From Sympetrum striolatum (Eukaryota; Arthropoda; Insecta; Odonata; Libellulidae), in contig CANPUZ010000059.1 in the NCBI GenBank assembly GCA_947579665.1, positions 124,001 to 188,000 of the forward strand: DNA of 64,000 bases, written 5' to 3'. Below the pieces are notes generated by a model, which worked only from the letters and a program-made list of their open reading frames with translations, had not been told where the DNA came from and searched no databases. Positions 29,801 through 42,925 of the stretch are shown in pieces. Each line of letters starts with the position of its first letter. Positions within the stretch are counted from its first letter, which is position 1. Both the position numbers and the translations under genes were made by a program.

Positions 29801-31410
29801 GAAAAAAGGGACGAAAACGGATAATTTTAACGAAATTTCTATTATTTTCCTCTATGTACTCGATTTTTTTCCACATTTTATGACGAAATTACCGAATAAA
29901 GGGACGAAAACGGATATTTTAGCGAAATTTTTATTTTTTTCCTCAATTTACTATTTTTTCTTCATCATTTTATCAGGAAATTACCGTAAAAATGGACGAA
30001 AACGGTAAATTTTAGCGAAATTTTTAATTTTTTCCTCTATTTACTCGATTATTTTCCTCATTTTATGACGTAATTACCAAAAAAAATAATGATGAAAACA
30101 GATAATTTTAGCGAAATATCTATTTTTTCCTCTATTTACTCTTTTTTTTCCTCATTTTATGACGAAATTACCGAAAAAAGGAACGAAAACGGATAATTTA
30201 GCGAAATTTCTATTTTTTCTCTATTTACCCGTTTTTTTCCTCATTTTCTGACTAAATTACCGAAAAAAGGGCCGAAAACGGATAATTTTTGCGAAATTTC
30301 TATATTTTCCTTTATTTACTCCATTTTTTCTCATTTTATGACGAAATTACCGAAAAAAGGGTCGATATCGGATAATTTTAGCGAAATTTCTATTTTTTCC
30401 TCTATTTACTCGTCCTTTTACCACATTTTATGACGAAATTACCGAAAAAATGGCTGAAAACGGATAATTTTCGCGAAATTTCTATTTTTTCCTCTATTTA
30501 CTCCTTTTTTTTCCTCATTATATGACGAAATTACAGAAAAAAGGGCCGAAAACGGATAATTTTAGCGAAATTTTTATTTTTTTTCCACTATTTACTCGTT
30601 TTTTTTCCTCATTTTATGACGATTTTACCAAAAAAAGGGACGAAAACGGATAATTTTACCGAAATTTCTATTTTTTCCTCAATTTGCTTGTTTTTTTTCC
30701 TCATTTTATGAAGAAATTACCGAAAAAAGGGACGAAAAAGGATAATTTTAGCGAAATTTTAATTTTATTCTTCAATTTACTCGTTTTCTTCATCATTTTA
30801 TCACGAAATTACCGAAAAAAGGGACGAAAACGGAAAATTTTAGCGAAATTTCTATTTTTTTCCTCAAATTTACTCGTTTTTTCCTCATTTTATGACGGAA
30901 TTACCGAAAAAAGGGACGATAACGGATACTTCTAGCGAAATTTCTATTTTTTCCTCAACTCGTTTTTTTTCCTCATTTTATGTCGAAATTACCGAAAAAA
31001 CGGACGAAAACGGATAATTTTAACGAAATTTTATTTTTTTCCTCTATTTACTCGCTTTTTTCCTCATTTTATGACGAAATTACGAAAAAAGGGACTAAAA
31101 CGGATAATTTTAGCGAAATTTCTATTTTTTTCCTCTATATGCTCGATTTTTTCTTCATTTTATGACGAAATTACCGGAAAAAGGGACGAAAACGGATAAT
31201 TTTAGCGAAATTTTTATTTTTTCTCTCAATTTACTCGTTTTTCTTCATCATTTTATCACGAAATTATCGAAAAAAGGGACGAAAACGGATAATTTTAACG
31301 AAATTTCTATTATTTTCCTCTATGTACTTGATTTTTTTCCACATTTTATGACGAAATTACCGAATAAAGGGACGAAAACGGATATTTTAGCGAAATTTTT
31401 ATTTTTTTCC
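29450..31410 (+). repeat. Higher-order repeat, unit about 1468 bp
   Basis: The string near 29512-29880 recurs at 30980-31350, offset 1468, including the diagnostic CGGATACTTCTAGCG and the monomer beginning GACGAAATTACCGGAAAAAG. This is a further, shorter repetition of material from the preceding 2858-bp unit. Confidence 0.75.
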
Positions 31411-31659
31411 TAAATTTTCTATTTTTTCTTCATCATTTTATCAGGAAATTACCGAAAAAATGGACGAAAACGGTAAATTTTAGCGAAATTTTTAATTTTT
31501 TCCTCTATTTACTCGATTATTTTCCTCATTTTATGACGTAATTACCAAAAAAAATGATGAAAACAGATAATTTTAGCGAAATATCTATTTTTTCCTCTAT
31601 TTACTCTTTTTTTTCCTCATTTTATGACGAAATTACCGAAAAAAGGAACGAAAACGGTT

Positions 31660-34600
31660 AATTTTAGTGAAATTTCTATTTTTTCCTCTATTTACCCGTT
31701 TTTTTCCTCATTTTCTGACTAAATTACCGAAAGAAGGGCCGAAAACGGATAATTCTTGCGAAATTTCTATATTTTCCTTTATTTACTCCATTTTTTCTCA
31801 TTTTATGACGAAATTACCGAAAAAAGGGTCGATATCGGATAATTTTAGCGAAATTTCTATTTTTTCCTCTATTTACTCGTCCTTTTACCACATTTTATGA
31901 CGAAATTACCGAAAAAATGGCTGAAAACGGATAATTTTCGCGAAATTTCTATTTTTTTTTTCTCACTATTTACTCGTTTTTTTTCCTCATTTATGACGAT
32001 TTTACCAAAAAAAGGGACGAAAACGGATAATTTTACCGAAATTTCTATTTTTTCCTCTATTTACTCGTTTTTTCCTCATTTTATGACGAAATTACCGAAA
32101 AAAGGGACGAAAACGGATAATTTTAGCGAAATTTCTATTTTTTCCTCAATTTGCTCGTTTTTTTCCTCATTTTATGAAGATATTACCGAAAAAAGGGACG
32201 AAAAAATATAATATTTTAGCGAAATTTTAATTTTTTTCTTCAATTTACTCGTTTTCTTCATCATTTTATCACGAAATTACCGAAAAATGGGACGAAAACG
32301 GAAAATTTTAGCGAAATTTCTATTTTTTTCCTCAAATTTACTCGTTTTTTCCTCATTTTATGACGGAATTACCGAAAAAAGGGACGAAAACGGATGATTT
32401 TAACGAAATTTCTATTTTTTCTACTATTTACTCGTTGTCTTTCCTCATTTTATATTGAAATTTCCAAAAAAAGGGTCGAAAGCGGATAATTATATCGAAA
32501 TTTATATTTTTTTCCTCTATTTACTCGTTTTTTTCCTCATTTCATGACGAAATTACCGAAAAAAGGGTTGAAAATGGATAATTTTAGCAAAATTTCAATT
32601 TTTTTCGTCCATTTGCTCGTTTTTTTTCTTCAATTTATGACGAAATTACCGTAAAAAGGGACGAAAACGGAGAATTTTAACGAAATTTTTATTTTTTTCC
32701 TCAATTTACTCGTTTTTCTTCATCATTTTATCACGAAATTACCGAAAAAAGGGACGAAAACGGATAATTTTAACGAAATTTCTATTTTTTTTCTGTATTT
32801 ACTCGATTTTTTCCACATTTTATAACGAAATTACCAAATTAAGGGACGAAAAAACGGATAATTTTTGCGAAATTTTTATATTTTTCCTCAATTTACTATT
32901 TTTTCTTCATCATTTTATCAGGAAATTACCGAAAAAAGGGACGATAACGGATACTTTTAGCGAAATTTCTATTTTTTCCTCAACTCGTTTTTTTTCCTCA
33001 TTTAAGACGAAATTACCGAATAAAGGGACGAAAACGGATATTTTAGCGAAATTTTTATTTTTTTCCTCTATTTAGTCGTTTTTTTCCTCATTTTAAGACG
33101 AAATTACCGAAAAAAGGGACGAAAATGGATAATTTTAGCGAAATATCTATTTTTTCCTCTATTTACTCTTTTTTTTCCTCATTTTATGACGAAATTACCG
33201 AAAAAAGGAACGAAAACGGATAATTTTAGCGAAATTTCTATTTTTTCCTCAATTTACCCGTTTTTTTCCTCATTTTCTCACTAAATTACCGAAAGAAGGG
33301 CCGAAAACGGATAATTTTTGCGAAATTTTTATATTTTCCTTTATTTACTCCATTTTTTCTCATTTTATGACGAAATTACCGAAAAAAGGGTCGATATCGG
33401 ATAATTTTAGCGAAATTTCTATTTTTTCCTCTATTTACTCGTCCTTTTACCACATTTTATGACGAAATTACCGAAAAAATGGCTGAAAACGGATAATTTT
33501 CGCAAAATTTCTATTTTTTCCTCTAATTACTCCTTTTTTTTCCTCATTATATGACGAAATTACAGAAAAAAGGGCAAAAAACGGATAATTTTAGCGAAAT
33601 TTTTATTTTTTTTTCTCACTATTTACTCGTTTTTTTTCCTCATTTATGACGATTTTACCAAAAAAAGGGACGAAAACGGATAATTTTACCGAAATTTCTA
33701 TTTTTTCCTCTATTTACTCGTTTTTTCCTCATTTTATGACGAAATTACCGGAAAAAGGGACGAAAACGGATAATTTTAGCGAAATTTCTATTTTTTCCTC
33801 AATTTGCTCGTTTTTTTCCTCATTTTATGAAAATATTACCGAAAAAAGGGACGAAAAAGGATAATTTTAGCGAAATTTAAATTTTTTTCTTCAATTTACT
33901 CGTTTTCTTCATCATTTTATCACGAAATTACCGAAAAATGGGACGAAAACGGAAAATTTTAGCGAAATTTCTATTTTTTTCCTCAAATTTACTCGTTTTT
34001 TCCTCATCTTATGACGGAATTACCGAAAAAAGGGACGAAAACGGATGATTTAAGCGAAATTTCTATTTTTTCCACTATTTACTCGTTGTCTTTCCTCATT
34101 TTATATTGAAATTACCGAAAAAAGGGTCGAAAGCGGATAATTATATCGAAATTTATATTTTTTTCCTCTATTTACTCGTTTTTTTCCTCATTTCATGACG
34201 AAATTACCGAAAAAAGGGTTGAAAATGGATAATTTTAGCGAAATTTCAATTTTTTTCGTCCATTTGCTCGTTTTTTTTCTTCAATTTATGACGAAATTAC
34301 CGTATAAAGGGACGAAAACGGAGAATTTTAACGAAATTTTTATTTTTTTCCTCAATTTACTCGTTTTTCTTCATCATTTTATCACAAAATTACCGAAAAA
34401 AGGGACGAAAACGGATAATTTTAACGAAATTTCTATTTTTTTCCTGTATTTACTCGATTTTTTCCACATTTTATGACGAAATTACCAAATAAAGGGACGA
34501 AAAAACGGATAATTTTTGCGAAATTTTTATATTTTTCCTCAATTTACTATTTTTTCTTCATCATTTTATCAGGAAATTACCGAAAAAAGGGACGATAACG

Positions 34601-34720
34601 GATACTTATAGCGAAATTTCTATTTTTTCCTCAACTCGTTTTTTTTTCCTCATTTATGACGAAATTACCGAATAAAGGGACGAAAACGGATATTTTAGCG
34701 AAATTTTTATTTTTTTCCTC
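31660..34720 (+). repeat. Higher-order repeat, unit about 1.65 kb
   Basis: Markers at 31993 (GACGATTTTACC monomer) and 32544 (GGGTTGAAAATGG monomer) recur at 33646 and 34195, offsets 1651-1653. Small indels separate the copies. Confidence 0.7.
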
Positions 34721-37700
34721 AATTTACTCGTTTATTTTCCTCATTTTATAACAAAATTACCGAAAAAAGGGTCGAAAACGGATAATTTTAGCAAATTTTC
34801 TATTTTTTCCCCAATTTACTGGTTTTTTCCGCATTTTATCACGAAGTTACCGAAAAAAGGGACGAAAACGGATAATTTAAGCGAAATTTTTATTTTTCTC
34901 CTTCATTTGTTCTTTTTTTTTCATCATTTTATGACGAAATTACCGAAAAAAGGGACGAAAACGGATAATTTTAGCGAAATTTCTATTTTTTCCTCTATTA
35001 ACTCGTTTTTTTCCTCATTTTATATCGAAATTACCGAAAAAAGGGACGAAAACGGATAATTTTATCGAAATTTTTATTTTTTTCCTCTATTTAGTCGTTT
35101 TTTTTCCTCATTTTAAGACGAAATTACCGAAAAAATGGACGAAAATGGATAATTTTAGCGAAATTTCAATTTTTTTCCTCTATTTACTCGTTTTTTTCCC
35201 TCATTTTATGACGAAATTACCGAAAAAAGGGACGATAACGGATAATTTTAGCGAAATTTGTATTTTTGTCCTCTATTTACTCGATATTTTTCCTCATTTT
35301 ACGACAAAATAACCGAAAAAAGGGACGAGAATGGATAATTTGAGCGAAATTTTTATTTTTTTCCTCAATTTACTCGTTTTTCTTCATCATTTTATCACGA
35401 AATTACCGAAAAAAGGGACGAAAATGGATAATTTTAGCAAAATTTTTATTTTTTCCTCAATTTACTCGTTTTTTTTCCTCATTTTATGACGAAATTACCA
35501 AAAAAAGGAACGAAAACGGATAATTTTAGTGAAATTTCTATTTTTTTCTCTATTTATTCGATTTTCCTCTCTTTACTCGTTTTTTTTCCTCATTTTATGA
35601 CAAAATTACAGATAAAATGGACGAAAAGGGATAATTTTAGCGAAATTTTTATTTTTTTCCTCAATTTACTCGTTTTTCTTCATCATTTTATCATGAAATT
35701 AACAAAAAAAGGGACGACAACGGATAATTTTAACGAAATTTCTATTTTTTTCCTTTATTTACTCGATTTTTTTTCCACATTTTATGTCGAAATTACCGAA
35801 TAAAGGGACAAAAACGGATAATTTAAGCGAAATTTTAATTTTTTTCCTCTATTTACTCGATATTTTTCCTCATTTTATGAATTAATTACTGAAAAAAGGG
35901 ATGAAAACGGATAATTTTAGTGAAATTTCAATTTTTTTCTCTATTTACTCGTTTTTTTCCTACTTTTATGGCGAAATTACCGAAAAAAGGGACGAAAACG
36001 GATAATTATAGCGAAATTTTTATTTTATTCCTCAATTTACTCGCTTTTTTTTCCTCAATTTTTGACGAAATTACCGAATAAAGGGACGAAAACGGATATT
36101 TTAGCGAAATTTTTATTTTTTTCCTCAATTTTCTATTTTTTCTTCATCATTTTATCAGGAAATTACCGAAAAAATGGACGAAAACGGTAAATTTTAGCGA
36201 AATTTTTAATTTTTTTCTCTATTTACTCGATTATTTTCCTCATTTTATGACGTAATTACCAAAAAAAATGATGAAAACAGATAATTTTAGCGAAATATCT
36301 ATTTTTTCCTCTATTTACTCTTTTTTTTCCTCATTTTATGACGAAATTACCGAAAAAAGGAACGAAAACGGATAATTTTAGCGAAATTTCTATTTTTTCC
36401 TCTATTTACCCGTTTTTTTCCTCATTTTCTGACTAAATTACCGAAAAAAGGGCCGAAAACGGATAATTTTTGCGAAATTTCTATATTTTCCTCTATTTAC
36501 TCCATTTTTTCTCAATTTATGACGAAATTACCGAAAAAAGGGTCGTTATCGGATAATTTTAGCGAAATTTCTATTTTTTCCTCTATTTACTCGTCCTTTT
36601 ACCACATTTTATGACGAAATTACCGAAAAAATGGCTGAAAACGGATAATTTTCGCGAAATTTCTATTTTTTCCTCTAATTACTCCTTTTTTTTCCTCATT
36701 ATATGACGAAATTACAGAAAAAAGGGCCGAAAACGGATAATTTTAGCAAAATTTTTATTTTTTTTTTCCACTATTTACTCGTTTTTTTTCCTCATTTTAT
36801 GACGATTTTACCAAAAAAAGGGACGAAAACGGATAATTTTACCGAAATTTCTATTTTTTCCTCTATTTACTCGTTTTTTCCTCATTTTATGACGAAATTA
36901 CCGAAAAAAGGGACGAAAACGGATAATTTTAGCGAAATTTCTATTTTTTCCTCAATTTGCTCGTTTTTTTCCTTATTTTATGAAGAAATTACCGAAAAAG
37001 GGACGAAAAAGGATAATTTTAGCGAAATTTTAATTTTTTTCTTCAATTTACTCGTTTTCTTCATCATTTTATCACGAAATTACTGAAAAAAGGGACGAAA
37101 ACGGAAAATTTTAGCGAAATTTCTATTTTTTTCCTCAAATTTACTCGTTTTTTCCTCATTTTATGACGGAATTACCGAAAAAAGGGACGAAAACGGATAA
37201 TTTTAGCGAAATTTCTATTTTTTCCACCATTTACTCGTTGTCTTTCCTCATTTTATATCGAAATTACCGAAAAAAGGGTCGAAAGCGGATAATTACATCG
37301 AAATTTGTATTTTTTTCCTCTATTTACTCGTTTTTTTTCCTCATTTCATGACGAAATTACCGAAAAAAGGGTTGAAAATGGATAATTTTAGCGAAATTTC
37401 AATTTTTTTCCTCCATTTGCTCGTTTTTTTTTCTTCAATTTATGACGAAATTACCGTAAAAAGGGACGAAAACGGAGAATTTTAACGAAATTTTTATTTT
37501 TTTCCTCAATTTACTATTTATTCTTCATCATTTTATCAGGAAATTACCGAAAAAAGGGACGATAACGGATACTTTTAGCGAAATTTCTATTTTTTCCTCA
37601 ACTCGTTTTTTTTCCTCATTTAAGACGAAATTACCGAATAAAGGGACGAAAACGGATATTTTAGCGAAATTTTTTTTTTTTTCCTCAATTTACTCGTTTT

Positions 37701-38176
37701 TCTTCTTCATTTTATCACGAAATTACCGAAGACAGGGACGAAAACAGATAATTTTAGCGAAATTTTTATTTTTTCCTCAATTTACTCGTTTATTTTCCTC
37801 ATTTTATAACAAAATTACCGAAAAAAAGGGTCGAAAACGAATAATTTTAGCAAATTTTCTATTTTTTCCCCAATTTACTGGTTTTTTTTCCGCATTTTAT
37901 CACGAAGTTACCGAAAAAAGGGACGAAAACGGATAATTTAAGCGAAATTTTTATTTTTCTCCTTCATTTGTTCTTTTTTTTTCAGCATTTTATGACGAAA
38001 TTACCGAAAAAAGGGACGAAAACGGATAATTTTAGCGAAATTTCTGTTTTTTCCTCTATTAACTCGTTTTTTTCCTCATTTTATATCGAAATTACCGAAA
38101 AAAGGGACGAAAACGGATAATTTTATCGAAATTTTATTTTTATCCACTATTTAGTCGTTTTTTTTCCTCATTTTAA

Positions 38177-38274
38177 GACGAAATTACCGAAAAAAGGGAC
38201 GAAAACGGATAATTTTAGCGAAATTTCTATTTTTTTCCTCTATTTGCTTGTTTTTTTTTTTTTCTTTATTATAT
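38177..38274 (+). repeat. 98-bp monomer variant with a long T run
   Basis: The copy has TTTGCTTG followed by 13 consecutive T (38251-38263), then CTTTATTATATGACGAAATT. Related copies with runs of about 9-14 T lie near 41985, 44385, 51170, 54160, 57602 and 60566, always followed by a monomer beginning GACGAAATTTCCG. Run length varies between copies, consistent with slippage. Confidence 0.8.
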
Positions 38275-41200
38275 GACGAAATTTCCGAAAAAATGGACGA
38301 AAACGGATAATTTTTGCGAAATTTTTATTTTTTTCCTCAATTTACTCGTTTTTCTTCATCATTTTATCACGAAATTACCGAAAAAAGGGACGATAACGGA
38401 TAATTTTAGCGAAATTTCTATTTACCTCTATTTACCCGTTTTTTTCCTCATTTTATGACGAAATTACTGAATAAAGGGACGAGAACGGATATTTTAGCGA
38501 AATTTTTATTTTTTTCCTCAATTTACTATTTTTTCTTCATCATTTTATCAGGAAATTAGAGAAAAAATGGACGAAAACGGTAAATTTTAGCGAAATTTTT
38601 AATTTTTTCCTCTATTTACTCGATTATTTTCCTCATTTTATGACGTAATTACCAAAAAAAATGATGAAAACAGATAATTTTAGCGAAATATCTATTTTTT
38701 CCTCTATTTACTCTTTTTTTTCCTCATTTTATGACGAAATTACCGAAAAAAGGAACGAAAACGGATAATTTTAGCGAAATTTCTATTTTTTCCTCTATTT
38801 ACCCGTTTTTTTCCTCATTTTCTGACTAAATTACCGAAAAAAGGGCCGAAAACGGATAATTTTTGCGAAATTTCTATATTTTCCTTTATTTACTCCATTT
38901 TTTCTCATTTTATGACGAAATTCCCGAAAAAAGGGTCGATATAAGATAATTTTAGCGAAATTTCTATTTTTTCCTCTATTTACTCGTCCTTTTACCACAT
39001 TTTATGACGAAATTACCGAAAAAATGGCTGAAAACGGATAATTTTCGCGAAATTTCTATTTTTTCCTCTAATTACTCCTTTTTTTTCCTCATTATATGAC
39101 GAAATTACAGAAAAAAGGGCCGAAAACGGATAATTTTAGCGAAATTTTTATTTTTTTTTTCCACTATTTACTCGTTTTTTTTCCTCATTTTATGACGATT
39201 TTACCAAAAAAAGGGACGAAAACGGATAATTTTACCGAAATTTCTATTTTTTCCTCTATTTACTCGTTTTTTCCTCATTTTATGACGAAATTACCGAAAA
39301 AAGGGACGAAAACGGATAATTTTAGCGAAATTTCTATTTTTTCCACTATTTACTCGTTGTCTTTCCTCATTTTATATCGAAATTACCGAAAAAAAGGGTC
39401 GAAAGCGGATAATTATATCGAAATTTGTATTTTTTTCCTCTATTTACTCGTTTTTTTCCTCATTTCATGACGAAATTACCGAAAAAAGGGTTGAAAATGG
39501 ATAATTTTAGCGAAATTTCAATTTTTTTCCTCCATTTGCTCGTTTTTTTTCTTCAATTTATGACGAAATTACCGTAAAAAGGGACGAAAACTGAGAATTT
39601 TAACGAAATTTTTATTTTTTTCCTCAATTTACTCGTTTTTCTTCATCAGTTTATCACGAAATTACCGAAAAAAGGGACGAAAACGGATAATTTTAACGAA
39701 ATTTCTATTTTTTTCCTGTATTTACTCGATTTTTTCCACATTTTATGACGAAATTACCAAATAAAGGGACGAAAAAACGGATAATTTTTGCGAAATTTTT
39801 ATATTTTTCCTCAATTTACTATTTTTTCTTCATCATTTTATCAGGAAATTACCGAAAAAAGGGACGATAACGGATACTTTTAGCGAAATTTCTATTTTTT
39901 CCTCAACTCGTTTTTTTTCCTCATTTAAGACGAAATTACCGAATAAAGGGACGAAAACGGATATTTTAGTGAAATTTTTATTTTTTTCCTCAATTTACTC
40001 GTTTATTTTCCTCATTTTATAACAAAATTACCGAAAAAAGGGTCGAAAACGGATAATTTTAGCAAATTTTCTATTTTTTCCCCAATTTACTGGTTTTTTT
40101 CCGCATTTTATCACGAAGTTACCGAAAAAAGGGACGAAAACGGATATTTTAAGCGAAATTTTTATTTTTCTCCTTCATTTGTTCTCTTTTTTTCATCATT
40201 TTATGACGAAATTACCGAAAAAAAGGAACGAAAACGGATAATTTTAGCGAAATTTCTATTTTTTCCTCTATTAACTCGTTTTTTTCCTCATTTTATATCG
40301 AAATTACCGAAAAAAGGGACGAAAAAGGATAATTTTATCGAAATTTTTATATTTTTCCTCTATTTAGTCGTTTTTTTTCCTCATTTTAAGACGAAATTAC
40401 CGAAAAAAGGGACGAAAATGGATAATTTTAGCGAAATTTCAATTTTTTTCCTCTATTTACTCGTTTTTTTCCCTCATTTTATGACGAGATTACCGAAAAA
40501 AGGAACGAAAACGGATAATTTTAGCGAAATTTCTATTTTTTTCTCTATTTATTCGATTTTCCTCTATTTACTCGTTTTTTTTCCTCATTTTATGACGAAA
40601 TTACCGAAAAAAGGGACGAAAACGGAGAATTTTAACGAAATTTTTATTTTTTTCCTCAATTTACTCGTTTTTTTTCCTCATTTAATGTCGAAATTACCGA
40701 AAAAAGGAACGAAAACGGATAATTTAAGCGAAATTTTTATTTTTCTCCTTCATTTGTTCTTTTTTTTTCATCATTTTATGACGAAATTACCGAAAAAAGG
40801 GACGAAAACGGACAATTTTAGCGAAATTTCTATTTTTTTCCTCTATTTGCTTGTGTTTTTTTTCCTCATTTTATGACGAAATTACCGAAAAAAGGGACGA
40901 AAACGGATAATCTTAGCGAAATTTCTATATTTTCCTCAGTTTGCTCGTTTTTTTTCCTCATTTTATTACGAAATTACCGATAAAATGGATGAAAACGGAT
41001 AATTTTAGCGATATTTTAATTTTTTACCTCTATTTAGTCGTTTTTTTCCCTCATTTTAAGACGAAATTACCAAAAAAAGGAACGAAAACGGATAATTCAA
41101 GTGAAATTTCTATTTTTTTCTCTATTTATTCGATTTTCCTCTATTTACTCGTTTTTTTTCCTCATTTTATGACGAAATTACAGATAAAATGGACGAAAAG

Positions 41201-42834
41201 GGATAATTTTAGCGAAATTTTTATTTTTTTCCTCAATTTACTCGTTTTTCTTCAACATTTTATCACGAAATTAACAAAAAAAGGGACGACAATGGATAAT
41301 TTTAACGAAATTTCTATTTTTTTCCTTTATTTACTCGATTTTTTTTCCACATTTTATGTCGAAATTACCGAATAAAGGGACAAAAACGGATAATTTTAGC
41401 GAAATTTTAATTTTTTTCCTCTATTTACTCGATATTTTTCCTCATTTTATGAAGTAATTACCGAAAAAAGGGATGAAAACGGATAATTTTAGTGAAATTT
41501 CAATTTTTTTCTCTATTTACTCGTTTTTTTCCTACTTTTATGGCGAAATTACCGAAAAAAGAGACGAAAACGGATAATTATAGCGAAATTGTTATTTTAT
41601 TCCTCAATTTACTCGCTTTTTTTTCCTCAATTTTTGACGAAATTACCGAAAAAAGGGACGAAAACGGATAATTGTAGCGAAACTTCTCTTTTTTACTCTA
41701 TTTACTCGTTTTTCTTCCTCATTTTATGACGAAATTACCGAAAAAAGGGACGAAAACGGAAAATTTTATCAAAATTTTTATTTTTTTTCCTCAATTTACT
41801 CGTTTTTTTCCTCATTTTATGACGAAATTACGAAAAAAGGGACGGTAACGGATAATTTTAGCGAAATTTTTATTTTTTCCTCTATTTGCTCGTTTTTTTT
41901 TCATTTGATGACGAAATTACCGAAAAAAGGGACGAAAACGGATAATTTTAACGAAATTTCTATTTTTTTCCTCTATTTGCTTGTTTTTTTTTTTCTTCAT
42001 TATATGACGAAATTTCCGAAAAAGGGGACGAAAACGGATAATTTTTGCGAAATTTTTATTTTTTTCCTCAATTTACTCGTTTTTCTTCATCATTTTATCA
42101 GGAAATTACCGAAAAAATGGACGATAACGGTAAATTTTAGCGAAATTTTTAATTTTTTCCTCTATTTACTCGATTATTTTCCTCATTTTATGACGTAATT
42201 ACCAAAAAAAATGATGAAAACAGATAATTTTAGCGAAATATCTATTTTTTCCTCTATTTACTCTTTTTTTTCCTCATTTTATGACGAAATTACCGAAAAA
42301 AGGAACGAAAACGGATAATTTTAGCGAAATTTCTATTTTTTCCTCTATTTACCCGTTTTTTTCCTCATTTTCTGACTAAATTACCGAAAAAAGGGCCGAA
42401 AACGGATAATTTTTGCGAAATTTCTATATTTTCCTCTATTTACTCCATTTTTTCTCAATTTATGACGAAATTACCGAAAAAAGGGTCGTTATCGGATAAT
42501 TTTAGCGAAATTTCTATTTTTTCCTCTATTTACTCGTCCTTTTACCACATTTTATGACGAAATTACCGAAAAAATGGCTGAAAACGGATAATTTTCGCGA
42601 AATTTCTATTTTTTCCTCTAATTACTCCTTTTTTTTTCCTCATTATATGACGAAATTACAGACAAAAGGGCCGAAAACGGATAATTTTAGCAAAATTTTT
42701 ATTTTTTTTTTCCACTATTTACTCGTTTTTTTTCCTCATTTTATGACGATTTTACCAAAAAAAGGGACGAAAACGGATAATTTTACCGAAATTTCTATTT
42801 TTTCCTCTATTTACTCGTTTTTTCCTCATTTTAT

Positions 42835-42925
42835 GACGAAATTACCGAAAAAAGGGACGAAAACGGATAATTTTAGCGAAATTTCTATTTTTTCCTCAAT
42901 TTGCTCGTTTTTTTCCTCATTTTAT
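42835..42925 (+). repeat. Representative 91-bp satellite monomer
   Basis: One well-formed copy, chosen to define the unit. From its first base, A/T tracts are centred near positions 7, 16, 27, 37, 47, 56, 66, 77 and 87, about one helical turn apart. CpG dinucleotides fall after the starts GA, AC, GA, AA, AG and CT. It reads ...CTCAATTTGCTCG... in its second half, a common variant of ...CTCTATTTACTCG... . Confidence 0.9.
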